Origin: Taxillus chinensis | Taxonomy: Eukaryota; Streptophyta; Magnoliopsida; Santalales; Loranthaceae | Length of the DNA: 64,000 nucleotides | Reading direction: 5' to 3' | NCBI GenBank assembly: GCA_023512835.1 | Contig: CM042085.1 | Span: 46,238,189 to 46,302,188, forward strand | In this document: one piece after another, positions 1 to 11,476 of the stretch | Layout: each line of letters starts with the position of its first letter | How positions within the stretch are numbered: position 1 is the stretch's first letter | Notes under the pieces: model-generated | Told to the model about the DNA's origin: nothing | Database searches by the model: none | Seen by the model: only the letters and a program-made list of their open reading frames with translations | Position numbers and translations under genes: made by a program

Positions 1-1198
1 TTGGTGGCCTGGGATGAAACGCGATGTGGCTGCCTTTGTTTCGCGGTGCCTCACGTGTCAGCAGGTGAAGGCTGAGCATCATCGGCCGGCGGGCATGTTA
101 CAGCCCTTGCCTATAGCGGAGTGGAAGTGGGACCATATAGCGATGGATTTTGTGACTGGTCTTCCACCCACCACTGGGAGGAAGGATATGATTTGGGTAA
201 TTGTGGATCGACTCACAAAGTCGGCCCATTTCCTGGCTGTTCGCGAGCGGGACTCTATTGGGACCTTGAGTCAGCTGTACATGAACAAGATTGTGAGACT
301 GCATGGTGTACCCTCATCGGTTGTCTCAGACCGGGATTCGAGGTTCACTTCCCGTTTCCGGGGCAGGTTTGCAGGAGGCTATGGGGACCAAGCTTCACCT
401 GAGTACAGCCTTTCACCCTGAGACCGACGGTCGGCGGCGAGCGGACGAATCGGACCATGGAGGACATGTTGAGGGCTTGTGTGCTAGATTTTGGGGGTTC
501 GTGGGCAACTCACCTTCCTTTGGTGGAGTTTGCCTACAACAACGCTTATCAGGCCTCCATTGGGATGGCTCCTTTTGAGGCGTTGTATGGACGGCCGTGT
601 CAATCCCCTTTGTGTTGGACCGAGGTGGGGGGAGACGGCTCTCTTGGGACCGCAGTTGGTTCAAGAGGCTACCGAGAAGGTCAAGTTGATTCGTCGGCGT
701 TTGTTGTCGGCTCGAGTCGGCGAAATCTTATGCGGATCAGCGACGGCGACCTTTGGAGTTTTCTCGTTGGTGATCATGTGTTCCTTCGTGTCTCTCCACA
801 TCGTGGACATCGACGGTTTGGGCGAGGTTCCAAGCTATCTCCGCGGTTTATTGGTCCTTTTGAGATTCCCGGATCGTGTAGGGCCTGTGGCCTACCGGTT
901 AGCGTTACCACCGCGGCTGAGTCGAGTGCACAACGTGTTTCACGTGTCCCAGTTGTGGAAGTATCACCCTGACCCCACTCACGTGATTGATTGGGGGACG
1001 TTGGACATTGAGGATGACATGTCCGTCATTGAGGCCCCTATCCGTATCCTCGATCGGCGAGAGAAGCTATTGCGTGGTCGTGCTTTTCCTTTGGTTCGCG
1101 TGCTGTGGCAACACCGTGGTATTGAGGAGGAGACATGGGAACGTGAGTCCGTGATGCGTGAGCAGCACCCAGACTTGTTCGAGGACGAACAATCTTAA
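1..1198 (+). pseudogene. Chromovirus integrase with C-terminal chromodomain, degraded
   Basis: This is the end of a Ty3/gypsy polyprotein. Integrase would insert the cDNA, and the chromodomain is thought to steer chromoviruses to heterochromatin. Seen here: the CLTC half of the HHCC zinc finger (about 46-60), the first catalytic Asp in a DHIAMDFVTG segment (about 133-162), the second in VSDRDSRFTS (about 320-350), and a remnant of the HPETDG...SERTNR-like region with the catalytic Glu near 430-450. Then come the [17 protein letters not shown] block typical of chromoviruses (about 925-970) and a chromodomain-like tail (about 1030-1180: RILDRREKLLRG, VLWQHRGIEEETWERE). The reading frame changes at least five times, between about 385 and 880, so no intact product is possible. 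The stop is TAA at 1196-1198. The N-terminal part lies outside the window. Confidence 0.88.
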
Positions 1199-1520
1199 GC
1201 GTGGGAGGTGGCTGTTGGCTGTTGGCCAAGGGATAGTGTTGTGTTTTCTTGTGAGGTGTTTTCTTGTATTAGTTGAGGTATTTGTATTGTCTTTTAAAGA
1301 CATGTGCTTAGTTGTGATGTGCTTTGAGATGTGTATTCGTGCCATGCGGACATGTGTTATGTGCATTATTGTGGTTATGGATTATGGTGGTACTGTTATG
1401 TGCTGTTGTGCTGTGTGTGGTGTATGACCCATTTGGGTGTTGTGGCTCGCCGTGTGGAAAATGGGTAGCTTGTGTTTGTTTTCCTCTTATGTCGTTTCTT
1501 TTCGAGGACGAAAAGTCTTA
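1199..1520 (+). other. Spacer between integrase stop and polypurine tract, bracketed by 22-bp direct repeats
   Basis: About 300 bp of T/G-rich sequence with no credible gene. It lies between two near-identical copies of a TTCGAGGACGAA...CTTAAG segment (1178-1199 and 1501-1522). The first copy is the end of the coding region and the second runs straight into the polypurine tract. In related elements, as I know them, the coding end adjoins the tract directly, so the block looks like an insertion or duplication product. Confidence 0.6.
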
Positions 1521-1532
1521 AGGGGGAGAGGA
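1521..1532 (+). other. Polypurine tract of the Tekay element
   Basis: AGGGGGAGAGGA immediately precedes the TG of the 3' LTR. This is the expected plus-strand primer site for reverse transcription. Confidence 0.85.
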
Positions 1533-1962
1533 TGTAAGGACCCGTACCTTGAGTTAGTCAGTTTTACCTCCTGAGTAGAGTTTTTCTAGATTTTGACCTA
1601 GTAAATGGACTCCAATGAATTCACGTGCAAAAGGAAAGATGCTTAGAATGGTGTCCTCTATCTACCACAGAGTTTCAGGCCAAATGGACATGTATGTGAG
1701 GTGCACGTGATATGGGTCCAATTCACGTGCAAGTGTAATTGTCTTCTAAATGATGCAAGGAGGCTAGGGGTGAAGTTTGAGAGCATTTGGAGTCCATATG
1801 GAGGTGCACGTGAATTGGGGAATTCACGTGCAAATTGGCGTGCAGGCTTATTTTTGCATGGTTCCCTTGGTTTTGACATTCTAAGGAACTTTCTCCAAAG
1901 GACCATGTTGAAATTCTGAGTATTTTGGCCTATATGGGTGCGGAAAGGTGCTAACTTGTGTG

Positions 1963-2040
1963 ATCAAAACTACGTCGTTTTGATGCCTGGGATTCACTTA
2001 ATCAAAACTATGTCGTTTTGATGTTGTGTTGTCTATATAA
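1963..2040 (+). promoter_or_regulatory. LTR promoter: two palindromes upstream of a TATA box
   Basis: Two copies of ATCAAAAC-6 nt-GTTTTGAT (1963-1984, centre TACGTC; 2001-2022, centre TATGTC) stand just upstream of TATATAA at 2034-2040. Transcription would start about 30 bp further on, in the pyrimidine-rich stretch before GGTTTAGGGTTC. The ACGTC centre resembles a bZIP/TGA core. That reading is inference. The architecture is repeated in two other Tekay LTRs in the window. Confidence 0.6.
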
Positions 2041-2630
2041 GGAGGAGAAGCTCTCTTTTTTAGGTTTAGGGTTCTCTTCATGCTGCGCACTGTCGTAGAG
2101 AGAGAGAGAGCTAGAGAGAGAGAAGGAAGGGGAGTTCTTTGGTTCTTTGCCGGAGCATCTCGCGTGGGGAGGACGGCGTTTAGCGCAGGAGCAAGGAAGA
2201 TCTGTTTTAAGGTAAGGATTCTGTTCTTCCTAAATCCTCCTCTCGTCCTAGGGTCCTAGGGCAGAATATTATATTATTTATATGTAAATTCATATAGGTG
2301 TGACCTCCTATATGAATGTTGGCCTTCAATGGCGATTTTGGTGTTACCTGGTGTTTGTGTGATGCATGAAAAGTGTTTGATAAAATGCCTGTACGACATG
2401 CCTGCTACATGTTTGATGATATGCCTGTGTGAACTTAGCTGTGTGTGTATATTCCCATTAAGTGTTTGATAATATGTCCGTGTGGCTGGACTTGTGGTTT
2501 AGTGTATGTATGTATCCTGGATGTTTGCTCTATGGCCTGAATGGTTGGGTTTGTGCGCTTGTGAACGGGTGCTCACCAAGTGTTGGTTGTATGCTTGAGT
2601 GACCATGTGTGTTGTGTGCTTGATCGTGGT

Positions 2631-2712
2631 ACTTGGCCTGAAGAGGCGGTTAAATCACTTGGCCTGAAGAGGCGGTTAAATCACTTGGCCTGAAGAGGCG
2701 GTTAAATCACTT
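2631..2712 (+). repeat. 26-bp tandem repeat in Tekay LTR, three copies
   Basis: Three perfect head-to-tail units containing GGCCTGAAGAGGCGGTTAAA. The related solo LTR has five more diverged units of the same motif at 11477-11604. Confidence 0.9.
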
Positions 2713-3232
2713 GTGGTTAAAGTGTTAGCCTGTGTGGCAGTGGAGGATTGTAAATTGTTGATGTGGTTGTTATTATGTTTGTTGAAATTATTATAACACA
2801 ACACTGCACTTGTACACATGGCATGTAGATGCTAGGAACATGGGATGGGTTGGGGAGACATGATCCCTACTGAGCTGTGGTTGCTCACCCCTCCTACTGT
2901 GTTTGTTTGTTTTCCAGGAACTTACAGGCGTTAGGTGGATACACCAAGGTGGAAGACCCTCTCCACTTTATTGTTCATTTCAGTAATGTACTTTTATGAT
3001 TTATGTAACCCCAGGGAGGGGAATGTACTAAGGGATTGAACTGTAATCAGGGACTTGGTTGTTTTGTGAACCTTTGATGTTTTGGAATTAAATAAAGATG
3101 TGGCTTATTTGATTTATTGTAATTGTTAGACTTGCTTGTGTGGCATCCGGTAATCCAACCCCATTGCCCTCCGTGTGGGTGAATGGGGAGTCACGTACCG
3201 GTTTCCTCGGGTTGGAAATCCGGGGCGTGACA

Positions 3233-3604
3233 TTTGACCTGGGGCATTGACCGTCTTTTGCCACGTTTTGACTTTTTTCTGACGAAAATTGTTTTAGCCA
3301 TAACTTCTTCATTTTAAGTCCGATTTGAGCTCCGTCAATTGCGTTGGTCTCTAATTTTCATCCTCCATCACCTGGTGTTGGTCTTGGGGCGCTTCAAGGA
3401 CTTGTAGCAGAAGTCATTAATTTTGGACTTCCCCGTCCGTGTCAATTGTATCCATCTCGTACAAATTGGGGCTAACATCAATTCCAAACCATTCCTTGGA
3501 AGTATGGGATCATTGTGGACCTGTCTAACAAGGTATATGGCATGGGCAGAAAGGTATATCAAATGGGGTTAGTATATCCAAACCGGACAAAATGGGGTCC
3601 AACA
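3233..3604 (-). mobile_element. Ogre-family LTR fragment (Ogre 3), minus strand
   Basis: This is the reverse complement of the first ~370 bp of the Ogre 2 5' LTR (45258-45630). The LTR terminus TGTTGGACCCC reads leftwards from 3604. It has the same landmarks: CCATTTTGTCCGG, CTTGAAACGCCCCAAGACC-like and GATGGAGGATGAAAATTGG-like blocks. It is broken at 3232 by the Tekay element, and the rest of Ogre 3 lies left of the window. Its right terminus sits inside a minus-strand Tekay LTR, with candidate duplication CCCTG at 3605-3609. Confidence 0.85.
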
Positions 3605-3665
3605 CCCTGGATGCAACATCAAAACCAAACAAAATATGCCATTGAAGCCCAACATCCATAAAGGA
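3605..3665 (-). mobile_element. Minus-strand Tekay LTR fragment, continuous with 35884-36725
   Basis: In reverse complement this matches the segment with ATGGATGTTGG...CTTCAATGGCAT found in the Tekay solo LTR near 11195-11220. It continues the LTR piece on the far side of Ogre 1, which proves that Ogre 1 landed inside a Tekay LTR. The last five bases (AAGGA, 3661-3665) are the left copy of Ogre 1's target duplication. Confidence 0.82.
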
Positions 3666-5186
3666 TGTTGGATCCCATTTTGTCCGGATTGGACATATAT
3701 ATTCATTTTTAGCTTTATTATTCCTTATCTGTCACTGACTTTGTATAGAAAAATAAAGAGGCATAACCATTAAGACAAAGGGTGGGAAAGAGACAGTCAC
3801 AGATGATAGAAAATCAAATTTGAGAATCAACGCCTCCGACCACACTCAATTATAAGGTCAAACGAAAAAGATGTGGACAAAACAGCGTTCAGGCTGCTAA
3901 CAGCGGTCAAAACAATAATTAACTTTCCCAAATAGCACTTCGAATCAGGTCATGAACCTCACTTTCCTATTCTACTTGTCGTTATGAGAATTTTGATATA
4001 TATGTTATATATATTCGTTCCCGTAGCATTTTTTTTAAATAAAATCAAAAATATTTTATTTTATTTTATTCTTATTTTTTATTTTTATTTTTATTTTTCG
4101 GTAATTAGACAGTTTCGATATGCGCAACACAGCCTTAACACAAAATGAAACCATTTTTTAAGAAAAAAAAGTGAACAGTACTCCCGCATACTGTTCATGA
4201 ACCGCACGCACCTTAGCAAGCACGTTCTGCCGAATCAATAAACTGCACGTTCTCACTAATTCAATTATATATTTTTGTTATTCAAATTAAATTCAAAATA
4301 AAAAAAACCTGCATGTTCTGCATTGTCGTTAATGCATGTTCTGCAGTTTTCACCAGCAAGCATTATTAACAAAAGGCCAAAACAATGTGATAGGGACTGA
4401 GTGACTCACATGACAACACTTTGTAGAATCTCAGGCGGAAGAACCGGCAATCATAGGTGTGCATTAATTGGGGCAATGCATTAATTGGGACAAAACATTA
4501 ATTGGGATAATAAAATATTTAATAAACCATCCATAAATGGCATCTCTCTCCCACTCACATTCACTCTTACGGATTCCTTTCATTCTCAAAAAAAAAAAAA
4601 AACAAGCCACACTCTCTCTCTCTCTCGTTTTGCGTGCCACACCCCCAAAAGCAAAAAAAATTTGATAACCTCATTATCTCTCTCTCTCCTACGAGCTCTC
4701 CTCCCTAGAACCCAAAAAATCAATTAAATCCTCGCATCATTACACACACACCCTCTCTCTCCAATCACCCACTCTCTCATACAACAACAACAAAAACAAA
4801 AACAAAAAAAAAAACATTTAGGATTTCCTTTAGAAATTTAGGGTAAAAAAATTTTAACCATAACTTTAACAAATAACTTAGTAAAATAAAAGCATAGACA
4901 TTCTAGGAAAACCATAATGCCTTGACCAAATTACAACAGTGAAAATAAGTAAAAACCTCCTCCTCCGAAAATAGATACCGAAAGGGCGCTGTAGGGGTAC
5001 TAATCCTTCCCTACACGTAACCAACTCCCGAACCCTTTTCTGATAACGCAGACAACACCTTAAACTACTCAAAGTAGAGGGTATCCAACTGTACCCCAAA
5101 AACATTTGGTGGCAACTCTAAATTTCTCACCATTGGTTTTGTTTGTGCCCACCCCAAAAGGGCCCAGACGAAAACCAGTGATGACA
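3666..5186 (+). repeat. 5' LTR of Ogre 1 (1521 bp)
   Basis: It starts TGTTGGATCCCATTTTGTCC and ends CCAGTGATGACA. It contains A/T-rich sequence, CT microsatellites (4614-4626, 4677-4688), A-runs near 4585 and 4800, and a GGGCGCTGTAGGGG...CTACACGTAACC block (4984-5020) that is also found in both Ogre 2 LTRs and at 35683. It lacks the 52-bp CGGAATAAG repeats present in the Ogre 2 LTRs. Confidence 0.9.
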
Positions 5187-5188
5187 GC

Positions 5189-5206
5189 TGGCGACTCTAC
5201 TGGGGA
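5189..5206 (+). other. Primer binding site of Ogre 1
   Basis: TGGCGACTCTACTGGGGA lies two bases after the LTR end, complementary to a tRNA 3' end (CCA) as in other Ogre elements. The literature assigns tRNA-Arg for this family. I could not check the tRNA here. Ogre 2 has the same site with one change. Confidence 0.85.
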
Positions 5207-5870
5207 TTTAAACACTTTAGAGAGTTAGGTCTAGAACTAGGATGAGGAGGTTATTTTAATTCTACTGTTGTATTTATTTAACTTTCGTGATAAGTTGTTT
5301 TTGTTTCTAGATATAATTGTGATTTACTTTTTTTTTTAAACTACCATTATAGTTGTTATTTATTTTTTTACTGCGATTTATTTATACGCTTTAACTACCA
5401 TGATAGTTGTAATTTACTGCTTTCTCTACTTGTTGCACCCATGTATAACCTTATACCCGGGTTTATCACAATTTAGGTTAGTGAGATTTAGTACGGTCCC
5501 CAGCGCGTTGATCATTATCCGCAATGGGGCCTCGGACTCCTCACTCAAGCTTGAGGTTCTTTTAAGGCACGTCCTTTTAAGACCCCCCTCCAGTAAATCC
5601 CATGGTGTACGGAGCCCTCTATTGAGGATGTTTGGGAACCAATGAATAACATAGGTGTAGCAATAGAAGCCCATTAGGGGCATTGACCCACATGTTGTTT
5701 GCTCATTCCATGCCATGCTTACCTTTGTTTTGTAGGGTAGTCCATAAGTCATCCCCAGCACATCTTATTTACCTTACTATTGGTCTATTCTTTATCTTGT
5801 CTATTTGCCCTGATTTGCTTTAACTGCCATCCTAACCTGTCATCATGCATAACACGACATTCATATAGGC
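5207..5870 (+). other. Untranslated leader of Ogre 1
   Basis: About 660 bp without a gene between the PBS and ORF1. Its GGTCCCCAGCGCGTTGATCA-type block (about 5498-5520) and the TCAAGCTTGAGG hairpin-like palindrome (5544-5555) are conserved in Ogre 2 (47325-47392), so it probably carries packaging or dimerisation signals. That role is inference. Short ORFs on both strands here are not conserved. Confidence 0.6.
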
Positions 5871-7309
5871 ATGACAACTTTCAGTCATCTCCTAAAAAGC
5901 CTTCAGGATAAAGAGGCTGTCGTAGTGGTGGCCCAAGCATCTGGGGACATCCAACTTCGCCTTGGAGATTTTCCACCAGAAGAAGCCCACAAAGTAGAAC
6001 ATATTATCATAGAAGATCAGTTGGACTATACTAAGGAGGTGCAGACGATATGGAGCCAGTGGCCAGAAGAAAGGAAAAGCATCTATATCCAGTAGTTTGG
6101 GGATTTGCTCCATCTGATTGAGCTACTGGCCAACAAGGATATGCTTGGGGCAGCAATATATTCCTGGGAGCCTCAACGGCGATGTTTTGACTTCAATGGT
6201 GTAGATCTTGTGCCCACCATAGAGGAATACAGAAGATTACTGGATATCCCAGTTGAAGAAAATAAAAGGAAGATTTATTTACCAGAGCCCAGAAGATCAT
6301 GTCGAAGGGCCTTTGCTGAGATAATGGGAAACCAATATGGGATTCACCGGCGGCCATAGCCTATGGTGGGCGAGAATATTTTCCATGGGAAACAATCAAA
6401 GAAATGATATAGACCGCAACAGAAGCAGGGGCATACAAATTGTTGACACTAGCTATATATGGGCTAGTCATTTTCCCGAGGATATCGGCCCACATCGATG
6501 GAGCAATTGTAGATTTGGTCCAGTAGGTGCTCAAAGGATGTGACCCTACTCCTACTATCTTGGCCGAAACCATTCGATCTCTTACTTATCTGAGGAGTAA
6601 ATGCTCGGGACAGTTCATGGGGTGCCTGCCTCTCCTATATACCTGGTTGCAAGGTCATTTCCCCTGTAGTGTTCATCATTTTCCTGCTGTTTATCAGGTA
6701 CCAGCTACAACACTACTAGATATTCTGCTCAGCAAGTGGAAGCTACCTAAAGACTTTGAAAGCTGGAAAAGGAAGTTAGAGAACCTCACAGAAGCTGACA
6801 TTACCTGGACTGCTCCTTGGATGCCGGTGGTCTCCATGACATAGCTGCGGGGACTACAATTGGGTCCCACTCCTAGGTCCTTGGGGAGGAACTGCATATG
6901 CACCACTACAGGGTGGAAGACAAGTTGGGCATCATCAGATTATCCCTGTGCTATTTGGCATGGAAGATTTTGACTTCACTTACAACAGAACCATGCTCGC
7001 AGAAAAAAGAAAATAGATGTATCAGGCATGGTCCACCCCACACAAGATCCAACCCAACAGTCCACGACCTGGTGTTTATCCCACATACATATCTTGGAGG
7101 GCACAACACAAGCCACAGCTAACTTCAGACATGAAGGCTATCCTCCAGGAGAATCAAAATCTCAGGCAGCAGATCGAAAGGCTGGAAACATCTCTAGAAG
7201 GAGCTCTCCAGCAGTTGCGTTGAGGGAAAAATAGGTCGAGACCATATTGAAGCAGAGGGAGGAAGTAGGCAAGCGACCACCTCAGAGGAAAAGGCGCCGT
7301 GCTACTTAG
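5871..7309 (+). pseudogene. Ogre ORF1 protein, broken
   Basis: This is the extra ORF that Ogre elements carry upstream of gag, of unknown function. It starts MTTFSHLLKSLQ, the same as the start at 47701 in Ogre 2. The central part (RRCFDFNGVDLVPTIEEYRRLLDIP) resembles the plant-specific DUF7745/plant-mobile-domain-like families, a recognition by eye only. The C-terminus (about 7130-7225: MKAILQENQNLRQQIERLE) is a heptad-rich coiled coil, followed by a basic tail and TAG at 7307-7309. Damage: TAG at 6093-6095 where Ogre 2 has CAA, a frame loss near 6335, and further frame changes before the coiled coil. The expected length is about 480 residues. Confidence 0.75.
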
Positions 7310-7580
7310 GAGATGACTGGAAGTGTGCCTTAAGATCATGTAGCCATAGCTCTCATCTGTATGGCATTTCTGCATTGTACTATGTGTTTGTTTGAAAATG
7401 TTTGAAATAAAGTTATTTGCTTCTCTAACTCTTCGCATAGTCATTCATGCATACATGCATATCAAAATTGAAAATCAAGTAAAAATTACCTTGCACCCAG
7501 GTCGGTAGCAGAATTTCTCCAGGATTGCGCACTCTTACAATCTCAGATCTCGGCACAATCAAATACCACAGCCACAGCCA

Positions 7581-9640
7581 ATGGCAGACGAAACGGAGAA
7601 CAGACTCATGGGTTTGGAACAGTCACAACAAGCCTTACAAGGGCAAATATCTGCAATAATGGAAATGCTAACAAAGTTGACTGAAGAAAGAGGAAGAATT
7701 CTGACAGGGGGAACTACCAATCATCATCAAGAACAGGGACAGGAGGCCGTTCAGTTGCCCAACCTGGCTCCAAGCCAAACACCCACATACCATCCTGCTA
7801 TGGCACAACCTCCAACCCCAAATCAAACTCACTTCACTATGCCAGCACCGGGAAATATAATGGAAGCAGTAGGATCCCCAGTTCCCCAGGAAAACATGGA
7901 GTCTCCCGCTCTGAGACATCTAAAGGAAAGATTGAAAGCCGTAGAGGGCGTTGACAGCTATGGTATAACTAGCCCACAAGACTTATGCTTAGTGCCAGGA
8001 GTGGTGCTGCCACCAAAATTCAAGATGCTGGAATTCGAGAGGTTCAATGGGACCCGGTGTCCAAAGACACATTTGGCCATGTACTGTCAAAAGATGGCTG
8101 CTTATGCTGGTGAAGACAAGCTCCTCATGCATTATTTCCAAGAAAGTCTAACTGAGGCATCCCTTCGCTGGTACTTTCAACTAAATGGAAACCGCATCAA
8201 GACATGGAGGAATTGGCTACCTCCTTCTTGGCACAATACAAACATGTCACCGAACTAGCACTGGATCAACTAACCCTGCAGTCCTTGGAAAAGGGATCCG
8301 ACGAAAGTTTCAAGGATTATGCACGGAGATGGAGAGAGACTGCTATGGAGGTCCAACCTCCCCTTACAAAAAGAGAACTCACTACTCTTTTTATCAACAC
8401 ACTGAAAGGCGTCTACTACGAGAAGTTAATTAGGAACGTCTCTAGTAGCTTTGCAGACTTGGTCGCATCCGGTGAACGCGTAGAAAGTAGAATTAAAGGA
8501 GGAAAGCTAAAGGGTAATGTGGCAGAGGCATCGAAAAGGTCTCAACCACAGCCTAAGAAGAAAGAAGGTGAGAGCAACCTCATGTATCAATCGAACCAGG
8601 CGATGCAGCCGACATTCTACCAAGTACCAGGGTACTACCAAGGATCGCTAATGGCCGCTTATGCTGCACCTGCACCACCTCCCCAATTCATGCCATACTT
8701 TCCGCAAGGAGGGGTTCTATTTCCATATTCAATGGTACCTAACTCATTTCAACCGAGAGCGCCATACCCAGAGCAACCAAGGCCAGCAACTTAGGAAGGA
8801 CTAGGAGCCTCATTCCAAGGACAGGGGTAACTGAGGGCCCAGACCCAGCAAGCAGGAGCGAATCAGGCTTCTCGTCGACCACGACAAGAGTTTGACCCAA
8901 TTCCAACGACTTATGTGGAATTATACCCCAAGCTCTTAGAGGCAAGGATGGTAACCCCTATACCCTTGGGAGAAATAAAGACTCCTCCCCCAGCCTGGTA
9001 CAAGCCAGATGCCGGATGTGAATATCATGCAGGTGGAGCTGGACATGATATCAAAAATTGTATAACATTCAAGAGGAATGTTCAGGCATTGAAGGATGCG
9101 AAGTGGCTAGACTTTTCTGCACTGACTGGGACGCCAAATGTAAACGGCAATCCTCTCCCAGAACACTCCAACAATGTTGCTAGTATCGAGAATGAAGGAC
9201 GGTTGGAGAAGGTCTCCCAAGTACAAATAGAGAAAACATATTTATTTACTCTGTTACAGGGACATGGCTATATACTTGTTAAAGACACGCCGGAGGCAGG
9301 AAAAGGAACAGATGGGGAAAAATGATGCCCTTATCACAAGATGTCACGGGGACATGACATCGCAGAATGTAGTGAGTTTTCCGAGGCGGTGCAAAAACTC
9401 ATGGACCGAAGGATGATCGAATTCTCCAGGGAAAAGATAGACAGTCAAAGCCACATGATCCAAGGAGACATGTCATACAAACCATCGTGGGTGCTAACCC
9501 CCCTTGTCTTGAATGTTAAGACTCCAGAAATCCACTACTGCCTCATGGAATTACACCTCTCACCATACGTGTCCCTGGCCCTTTCCCCTACAAGACAGAT
9601 AATGCAGTCCCATGGAACTACAACTGTGAGGTAGTTCAGG
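7581..9640 (+). pseudogene. gag: Ogre gag, broken
   Basis: This is a capsid/nucleocapsid polyprotein. The start MADETENRLMGLEQSQQ is matched by the Ogre 2 start at 49425, and an N-terminal coiled-coil-like Gln/Leu stretch follows. The capsid-like core runs from FKMLEFERFNGTRCPKTHLAMY to SLRWYFQLNGNRIKTW and LATSFLAQYKH. Two unusual zinc knuckles of the form C-x2-H-x5-H-x4-C are seen: CEYHAGGAGHDIKNC (about 9020-9063) and CPYHKMSRGHDIAEC (about 9328-9370). One base is missing near 8203 compared with Ogre 2. Stops occur at 8792-8794 and about 8828 (both CAG/CAA in Ogre 2) and at 9323-9325. The product cannot be made as one chain. Confidence 0.85.
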
Positions 9641-10822
9641 GAGCCACCGCAGTAGAAAAGAAAACCTGGAGTGGTCGTGCTTATGCCCCTGATATGGCGA
9701 ACAAAGCAGGTAAAGAAAAAGCTGTAGAACCCAACATTGAGCCAACACTGGAGACAACAAAGAAAGGAACACCGGTCACGGAAGAAAAGACTGCAGAATT
9801 TCTAAAACTCATGAAGCAGAGCGAGTACAATATTATGGATCAGTTAAGTAGACAACCAGCTCGCATCTCCTTGCTCGCTTTAATGATGGATTCCCAACCT
9901 CACCGGGAAGCACTGCTGAAAGTTCTGAGCCAAGCCTATGTTCCTCCAACCGTCTCAGTGGCGAATATGGATGGAATCACCGGTAACCTCATCATGAACA
10001 ACGTCATTAGCTTTGGAGATGATGAGCTACCTCAGGAAGGGAAGGGACACATAAAAGCTCTACACATTACTGTCAAGTGTAAGGAGCATACCATAGCCCG
10101 AGTACTCATTGACAATGGTTCTGCCTTAAACATTATGCCCTTACATATACTGCAATAACTTCCAGTCGACGCGTCCTATATGCACCCCCTGCGATGAAGG
10201 TACGGGCATTCGATGGAGGAAAGCATGACATGGTGGGCACTCTAGACATTCCGCTTTTGATTGGACCAGTGTAATGACCCATGTGTAAGGAGTTAACCAC
10301 AAACACCTTGGATGTTGGTGCACAAGTTTGAGGTAAGAGATGAGCCCAAGAGGGGACTTTTGGGAGGTGCATGTGATAAGTGATAACGTGCATTATGCCC
10401 TAGGAAGATGCTATGCATATACAGGTGCTTTTAGGCTGTTTTGTCAGGTTTTGGAGAGTTATTTTGACCTAGTGGATGGGCTCAGATGAATTGGCGTGCA
10501 GAACAAAAGATTCCTAGAATGATGTCTTCTATCTACCACAGAAGTTTCAGGCCAAACGGACGTGCACGTGAATTGGACCCATTTGGCGTGCAAGGTTTTT
10601 ATTGCATGGATGTCTTTTACATGATGCAAGGAGGCTTGGGGTAAAGTTTGAGTGCATTTGGAGCTGCACGCCAATTGGGGAATTGGCATTCAAATTGGCG
10701 TGCAAGCATGTTTTTGCATGGTTACCTTGGTTTTGTCATTCTAATCATCTTTTCCCAAAGGACCATGTTGGAATTGTGAATATTTTGGTGTGTATGGATG
10801 TGGGAAGGTCATAGCTTGTTCC

Positions 10823-10899
10823 ATCAAAACTACGTCATTTTGATGCTGGGATTCACTTAATCAAAACTACGTCGTTTTGATGTTGTGTTTTCTATATAA
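10823..10899 (+). promoter_or_regulatory. LTR promoter block: two palindromes and TATA box
   Basis: ATCAAAAC-TACGTC-ATTTTGAT (10823-10844) and ATCAAAAC-TACGTC-GTTTTGAT (10860-10881), then TATATAA at 10893-10899. It has the same layout as at 1963-2040. Confidence 0.6.
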
Positions 10900-11476
10900 G
10901 GAGGAGAAGCCCTTTTGTTTTAGGTTTAGGGTTTGTTGCTCCACCAGCCGTCGCAGAGAGAGAGAGAGAGGGAAGGAGAGCTCCTGGTTGCTGTCGGGCG
11001 TCTTGCGTGGGTGATCGGTGTCTCGTGGGCGGACAGCGTTCGGCGTGGGAACAGTATTGCAGTGTTGTTGCATTTTACTTGAGGTAGGGGTTCTGTTCTT
11101 CCTAAATCCTCCTCTGTTCTAGGGTTCTAGGGTAGATTATGGCTTATATCTGTTTATATATATATATATGTAGTCCATATAGGTGTGATCTCCTATATGG
11201 ATGTTGGCCTTCAATGGCATTTTGGTGTGATTCTGTTGTTGCATGCTATATGTTCGATGAAATGCCTGTGTGAATATAGCTGTGTGTATATGCCCATTAC
11301 ATGTTTGGTAATATGCCTGTGTGGCTGGACTTGTGAATTGGTGTATGTATGCATGCTGGGTGTTTGTTATATTGCCTGAATGGCTGGGTTTGTGCACTTG
11401 TGAACGGGTGCACACCAAGTGTTTGGTTTTATGCTTAAGTGGCCGTAGTGTGTGTTGTGTGCATGACTGTGGTATC

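Larger units (their letters stand above)
1..3232 (+). mobile_element. Tekay/Del-type chromovirus (Ty3/gypsy), 3' half
   Basis: The element is cut by the left window edge, so only the end of integrase with its chromodomain, a spacer, the polypurine tract and the complete 3' LTR are seen. The LTR starts TGTAAGGACC at 1533 and ends GCGTGACA at 3232. The bases after it (3233-3237, TTTGA) should be one target duplication, but the left partner is outside the window. The flank is a minus-strand Ogre LTR, so this element jumped into an older Ogre copy. Lineage is assigned from the integrase/chromodomain motifs and from the near relationship of its LTR to the solo LTR at 10270-12126. Confidence 0.9.
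1533..3232 (+). repeat. 3' LTR of the Tekay element (1700 bp)
   Basis: It begins TGTAAGGACC and ends GGGCGTGACA. It shares order and content with the solo LTR at 10270-12126. Shared content: paired ATCAAAAC/GTTTTGAT palindromes, a TATATAA box, a GA-rich leader with GAGAGA runs (2098-2126), the 26-bp tandem repeat, and a final block with TTTCCTCGGGTTGGAAAT. It carries no coding capacity of its own. Confidence 0.92.

Noticed and set aside
3720..4860. A possible host gene promoter/5' end with CT and A runs
   Set aside because: The region is within the Ogre 1 5' LTR and recurs in the 3' LTR piece at 17434-17916.
5189..5206. tRNA gene signal at the Ogre primer binding sites
   Set aside because: Only the 18 nt complementary to a tRNA 3' end are present, with no cloverleaf. 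They sit exactly two bases after the LTR.
5426..5761. Minus-strand 111-codon ORF in the Ogre leader
   Set aside because: Part of it recurs at 47251-47517 because the leader DNA is conserved, but length and frame are not kept and no domain is present.
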